Positions 60,667-64,000 of a DNA stretch of 64,000 nt are shown in pieces (the first letter of the stretch is position 1; each line of letters opens with the position of its first letter). The position numbers and the translations under genes were made by a program. The stretch is from UBA1952 sp965246765 (GTDB lineage Bacteria; Bacteroidota; Bacteroidia; Chitinophagales; Chitinophagaceae), in NCBI GenBank assembly GCA_965246765.1, contig CBDFFJ010000004.1:1-64000 (forward strand), read 5' to 3'. The notes beneath the pieces were generated by a model. That model was given only the letters and a program-made list of their open reading frames with translations, did not search any database and was not told the DNA's origin.

Positions 60667-61236
60667 ATGAAACACCTGCTCGCTGCATCGCTACTTGCCA
60701 TTAGTATTCTAACTGCGAAAGCCCAAACCGCTTCCGGCATTTATCTGAGCGCAAAAGATTTCAACAACGGAACGCTTTCGTTTTCACCCGCAGCCAATCA
60801 TAAGTTTCGTTTACGGCTGAATGAGCTTTTGTCGTCGCCTTACGTAACCATTATAGACAGTGCCGGTAAGCACAGCATTGCTAAAGATTCCATTTTCGGA
60901 TACCGCAGTGAGGGGATTACCTACCGGCTTTTCAAACGGGAATCCTACGAAGTGCTGAATACAGGTGCATCGCCGCTGCTCTACAAACGCATCCAGATGC
61001 ATGGCGGAAGGGGAGCTTATACAGACGTTACTTATTACTTCAGCAAAGACGGTAGCTCGCCCATACAGCGCCTTTCGCGAGACAACATACGCGCAGCTTA
61101 TGCGGCAGACTCGGCTTTCGTGGAAGCTGTTTATGACACATTCAATACCGATGGTGAGCTAATCATATATGACACCTACCGGCGCATGTACCGGCTGAAT
61201 AAGCTGTATCAAAAGCTTCATGCTCAAAATCCTTGA
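60667..61236 (+). CDS. hypothetical secreted protein in the kdp operon (189 aa)
   Basis: Signal peptide MKHLLAASLLAISILTAKAQ, then a beta-rich mature part (GIYLSAKDFNNGTLSF...KHKFRLRL-like, TYRLFKRESYEVL, TYYFSKDGSSPIQRL). Not recognised. It starts 4 nt after the YnfA stop and ends 5 nt before the first porin, so it belongs to the same transcript. The ATG at 60667 begins the signal peptide. Confidence 0.75.
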   Translation: MKHLLAASLLAISILTAKAQTASGIYLSAKDFNNGTLSFSPAANHKFRLRLNELLSSPYVTIIDSAGKHSIAKDSIFGYRSEGITYRLFKRESYEVLNTGASPLLYKRIQMHGGRGAYTDVTYYFSKDGSSPIQRLSRDNIRAAYAADSAFVEAVYDTFNTDGELIIYDTYRRMYRLNKLYQKLHAQNP

Positions 61237-61241
61237 ATCTA

Positions 61242-62345
61242 ATGCTGCGCTATCTCCTACTACTTATTAGCCTCACGACGGGCATTGCCGCGAATGCGCA
61301 GTTCATCCGAATCTCGCCGAATGGCGACAGCACGCGCAGCATCAGCATAGAAGGCTATGCAGACGTTTATTTCGGCTTTGACTTCAACCAACCAAAGGAC
61401 GCAACACGGCCTTACTTCGTATCGCACTCGCGGCACAATGAGACGAACGTAAACCTGGCGTACCTGAGCATTAAATACAGCTCGTCAAGAGCGCGTGCGA
61501 CGTTTACGCCCGGCTTCGGCACCTACATGAATGCCAACTACGCTACAGAGCGCCAGACCTTGCAGAATCTGGTTGAAGCCAACATCGGGTTCAAGCCGTT
61601 CAAGAAGCGCGGTATCTGGATGGACGCAGGTGTTTTTGGAGTACCCTACACGCCCGAAGGCGCTGTAGCGCACGACCAGATACTTTATACCCGCTCGCTC
61701 GGCGCTGAATATTCTCCTTACTATCTCACAGGAATTCGCGCTACGCTGCCGCTTAGCAAGACGGTGAATCTTTACCTCTACCTCGTCAACGGCTGGCAGA
61801 TTATTCAGGACGTAAACGACCCGCTGTCCTTCGGCTCCGCGCTGGAATGGAAGCCGTCAGATAAGCTCATTGTGAACTGGTCAACGTATGTTGGCAATGA
61901 AGGCTCGGCATCGCAGCCTGACTACAAGGGCCGCTACTTCTCCGACCTCTATGTCGTCTATGCTCCCAGTAAAAAGCTTACGCTATCGGCAGACGTATAT
62001 GCAGGTCGGCAAAAGCTGTCCGACAGTCTTAATAAGAAAAGCCCGGTGAGCTGGTATCAGGGTAATATCAATGCGCGATACAATCTTACCGCCAGCCAGT
62101 CTATCGCCGGCAGGGTAGAATACTTCCATGATGCACATGCGGTGCTTGTGGTGCCTGTTACCGGCCTGAAACGCTTTGACTGCGGGAGCCTGAGCCTAGG
62201 TTACCATGTCGCTATTACCGACAACGTTTCCTTCCATGCGGAAGGACGCTACTTCCAGTCGGGCGGCGAAGTATTCTATGATGATGAGGTAAAGCCAACC
62301 AACAACACAGCACTCTTAATCGGCGGACTCACCGCCAAATTTTAA
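61242..62345 (+). CDS. outer-membrane barrel protein (porin-like), kdp operon
   Basis: A 367-aa exported protein: signal peptide MLRYLLLLISLTTGIAANAQ, then a barrel with EGYADVYFGFDFNQP, GVFGVPYTPEGA, YLYLVNGWQI and aromatic-ended strands, finishing GGLTAKF. The pattern matches beta-barrel porin-2 (OmpL-like) proteins that occur in Bacteroidota kdp operons. It may let K+ or small solutes through the outer membrane. The ATG at 61242 is preferred to a TTG three codons earlier. Confidence 0.82.
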   Translation: MLRYLLLLISLTTGIAANAQFIRISPNGDSTRSISIEGYADVYFGFDFNQPKDATRPYFVSHSRHNETNVNLAYLSIKYSSSRARATFTPGFGTYMNANYATERQTLQNLVEANIGFKPFKKRGIWMDAGVFGVPYTPEGAVAHDQILYTRSLGAEYSPYYLTGIRATLPLSKTVNLYLYLVNGWQIIQDVNDPLSFGSALEWKPSDKLIVNWSTYVGNEGSASQPDYKGRYFSDLYVVYAPSKKLTLSADVYAGRQKLSDSLNKKSPVSWYQGNINARYNLTASQSIAGRVEYFHDAHAVLVVPVTGLKRFDCGSLSLGYHVAITDNVSFHAEGRYFQSGGEVFYDDEVKPTNNTALLIGGLTAKF

Positions 62346-62375
62346 ACGACCAATTATCTCAAAGCAACCTTTACC

Positions 62376-63836
62376 ATGAACAAGCAAAAGCTTATTACAA
62401 CTGCACTTGCGTTCGCGCTATTTAGCGGCAGCGCATTCGCACAAAAAACCTCGCGCGACGACCGGCAATCTTCCGATGAACAGGAGGAAATGCCGGCAAC
62501 AGAAATCGTCCCGACCGTCGCTACTTACGACAACGACCCGTCACCCGACACGGTACATGTGCCCTTCAGCGGCTTTGACATGAGCTGGATGAACGGCAAC
62601 GACCGGCGCGACCATCCGTTGCTCGCCACCAAGTATTTCACCGGCTCTTTTATGCTGGATGGCAATTACACATACTCGTTCAACAACCCGAACGATAATA
62701 CGGTCGTTGGCTCTACTGCGCTCGCCCGCAACAATGAGGTGCAGCTTTCGCACATCTCGCTCGGCGGCGACTTCAACTACAAGAATGCCCGTGGCCGCGT
62801 GATGCTGCAATACGGCACCCGCTCTATCGTGATTCCGCGCAACGACATCAGCCCTTATCGCGGGCAATATGAGCTCAATAATGTGTATCGCTACCTCAGC
62901 GAGGCATACGCCGGCTACCATATCAACAAGTGGTACGGCATCAATGTGGATGCGGGGCTATTCCTGTCTTACGTGGGTCTCAACTCTTACTATCAGGTGG
63001 AGAACTGGGAGTATCAGGCATCGTTCACTTCCGACAACACACCGTGGTTTTTCAATGGCGTGCGCGTTCAGATATTCCCGTCAAAGACTGTGAAGATTGA
63101 GCCGTGGCTGGTGAACGGCTGGCAGAGCTACGGAAGGTTCAATAAGCAGCCGGGCGTAGGCTTCAACATTACCTGGGTACCCAACGAAGCCTTCAAGACG
63201 CTCACCAATAATTACTACGGCGCAGACGCAGCAGGCATTCCTGACCGGAAACGTTTTCACTCCGACAACTCTGTGCTTTACCGCTACTACAACCGCAAAG
63301 AAAGCAAGGGCCTGTCGCGCGCGGCATTCTCCCTAACCGGCGATATAGGCGCCGAATGGGGCGACGGCGCGGTGAGCGGCTTCAATGATAAGGACGGCAA
63401 GAAAGCGCAATACTTCGCCAGCATCATGTTTTACAACCGGCTGTGGTTTGCGAAGAATAAGTTTGCCTGGACGCTGGGCGGCGGCTACATGAAGAATCCA
63501 GGCCGCTACCTCGTGCTGTATCCTACCGGGCAGGCCAGTCCGCTGCCCAACCCGAACAACCCTACCGGTACCGAAGGCGCATTTCCGTTTTCTGCCAATC
63601 CCGGCGACCAATTTACTGGCTGGGATGCCTCATCAAACCTTGACTGGATGCCCAACCAGAGCCTTACGGTGCGGTTTGAGTATGTGCACCGCCATGCGGA
63701 CGTGCCTTACTTCGCCGGCCCCGGCGGCGTGACATCGCCCAATGGCTATACCACAACGCCGCTGCCCCCGAGCTGGCGTCCTGACCTTGTGAACGATGAA
63801 GACCGAATCATATTCGCGTTGCTTTTCCGGCTATAG
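62376..63836 (+). CDS. second outer-membrane barrel protein, kdp operon
   Basis: A 486-aa exported protein with signal peptide MNKQKLITTALAFALFSGSAFAQ, a Glu/Asp-rich linker, and a long barrel: FTGSFMLDGNYTYSF, YLSEAYAGYHINKWYGIN, EPWLVNGWQSYG, WTLGGGYMKNPGRYL, ending IIFALLFRL. Same general family as the previous gene but longer and diverged. The two likely arose by duplication. Last gene before the operon terminator. Confidence 0.82.
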   Translation: MNKQKLITTALAFALFSGSAFAQKTSRDDRQSSDEQEEMPATEIVPTVATYDNDPSPDTVHVPFSGFDMSWMNGNDRRDHPLLATKYFTGSFMLDGNYTYSFNNPNDNTVVGSTALARNNEVQLSHISLGGDFNYKNARGRVMLQYGTRSIVIPRNDISPYRGQYELNNVYRYLSEAYAGYHINKWYGINVDAGLFLSYVGLNSYYQVENWEYQASFTSDNTPWFFNGVRVQIFPSKTVKIEPWLVNGWQSYGRFNKQPGVGFNITWVPNEAFKTLTNNYYGADAAGIPDRKRFHSDNSVLYRYYNRKESKGLSRAAFSLTGDIGAEWGDGAVSGFNDKDGKKAQYFASIMFYNRLWFAKNKFAWTLGGGYMKNPGRYLVLYPTGQASPLPNPNNPTGTEGAFPFSANPGDQFTGWDASSNLDWMPNQSLTVRFEYVHRHADVPYFAGPGGVTSPNGYTTTPLPPSWRPDLVNDEDRIIFALLFRL

Positions 63837-63841
63837 TTTTT

Positions 63842-63880
63842 TGAAAGGGTGGCATCTCGTGATGCTGCCCTTTCTTTTTT
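63842..63880 (+). terminator. terminator of the kdp operon
   Basis: A stem with arms about 63843-63856 and 63861-63874 (one mismatch), 4-nt loop, followed by T6. It begins right after the second porin stop. Confidence 0.88.
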
Positions 63881-63917
63881 AGACTGACGATACAGACCTT
63901 GTGCAGACATAGCCTTT

Positions 63918-64000
63918 ATGAACACAGCAGGACATAATGCGGGAACATTTCACAGCAGGATAAAGCTGGCCGGAATGCTAATAGCTGTAGGAATCGTATT
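63918..64000 (+). CDS. start of a membrane protein, probably the Kdp sensor kinase (partial)
   Basis: Only 27 codons are in the window: MNTAGHNAGTFHSRIKLAG followed by MLIAVGIV, which is the start of a membrane helix. The position after the porins suggests a sensor histidine kinase partner for the response regulator at 52750, but no kinase domain is visible here. Confidence 0.45.
   Translation, partial: MNTAGHNAGTFHSRIKLAGMLIAVGIV

Overview
The window is chromosomal DNA from a member of the Bacteroidota, most likely a Chitinophagales/Chitinophagaceae-type bacterium. The evidence is two secreted proteins with type IX secretion C-terminal sorting domains, a TonB-dependent receptor paired with a DUF5689 lipoprotein, families such as DUF983, DUF4159 and SDR-type threonine dehydrogenase, and many genes preceded by the Bacteroidota -7 box TAnnTTTG (or TAnnTTCG), often only 5-13 nt before the start codon. 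Base composition is moderately GC-rich, dropping visibly in a few accessory stretches.

Layout. 0-12 kb: envelope and export genes (DinB-like protein, T9SS cargo, DUF5689 lipoprotein, TonB receptor, M1 peptidase lipoprotein, GNAT, lpxK, second T9SS cargo). 12-15 kb: gap and pgk, with a DUF433/DUF5615 toxin-antitoxin pair between them whose toxin has an in-frame stop. 16.0-16.75 kb: a gene-free block packed with palindromes. 16.8-32.6 kb: lolA, ftsK, a seven-CXXCH cytochrome with TPRs, lipoproteins, prfA, a chain-length determinant/O-antigen ligase pair, an AsmA-like protein and an outer-membrane barrel. 32.7-48.1 kb: housekeeping and metabolism (carA, SDR tdh, a split sirtuin, ftsY, a frameshifted SMUG-like glycosylase, RRM protein, queA, aminotransferase, rsmE, PaaZ, saccharopine-dehydrogenase-like enzyme, hscB). 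48.2-52.7 kb: tRNA-Leu(CAA) abutted by a serine-recombinase element with unrecognised proteins and an 830-bp AT-rich non-coding tail. 52.7-64 kb: a large potassium-transport (Kdp) locus.

The Kdp locus is the most coherent system here. It has a sigma-54-dependent response regulator, then (after an antisense accessory gene) a run of genes on one strand: a small soluble protein, a 28-aa single-span peptide, kdpF, kdpA, kdpB, kdpC, a UPF0060/YnfA membrane protein, a secreted protein and two outer-membrane barrel proteins, closed by a strong terminator. A probable membrane sensor gene starts just before the window ends. Ahead of the first gene lie a good -24/-12 sigma-54 promoter and two palindromes 21 bp apart, about 110-130 bp upstream of the predicted transcription start, as expected for an NtrC-type enhancer. 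I read this as an outer-plus-inner-membrane K+ uptake module switched on by sigma-54.

Five genes (DUF5615 toxin, DUF486 protein, sirtuin, SMUG-like glycosylase, serine recombinase) are each broken by a single stop codon or one-base indel with otherwise intact reading frames on both sides. This is either recent pseudogenisation or consensus error and should be checked against reads.
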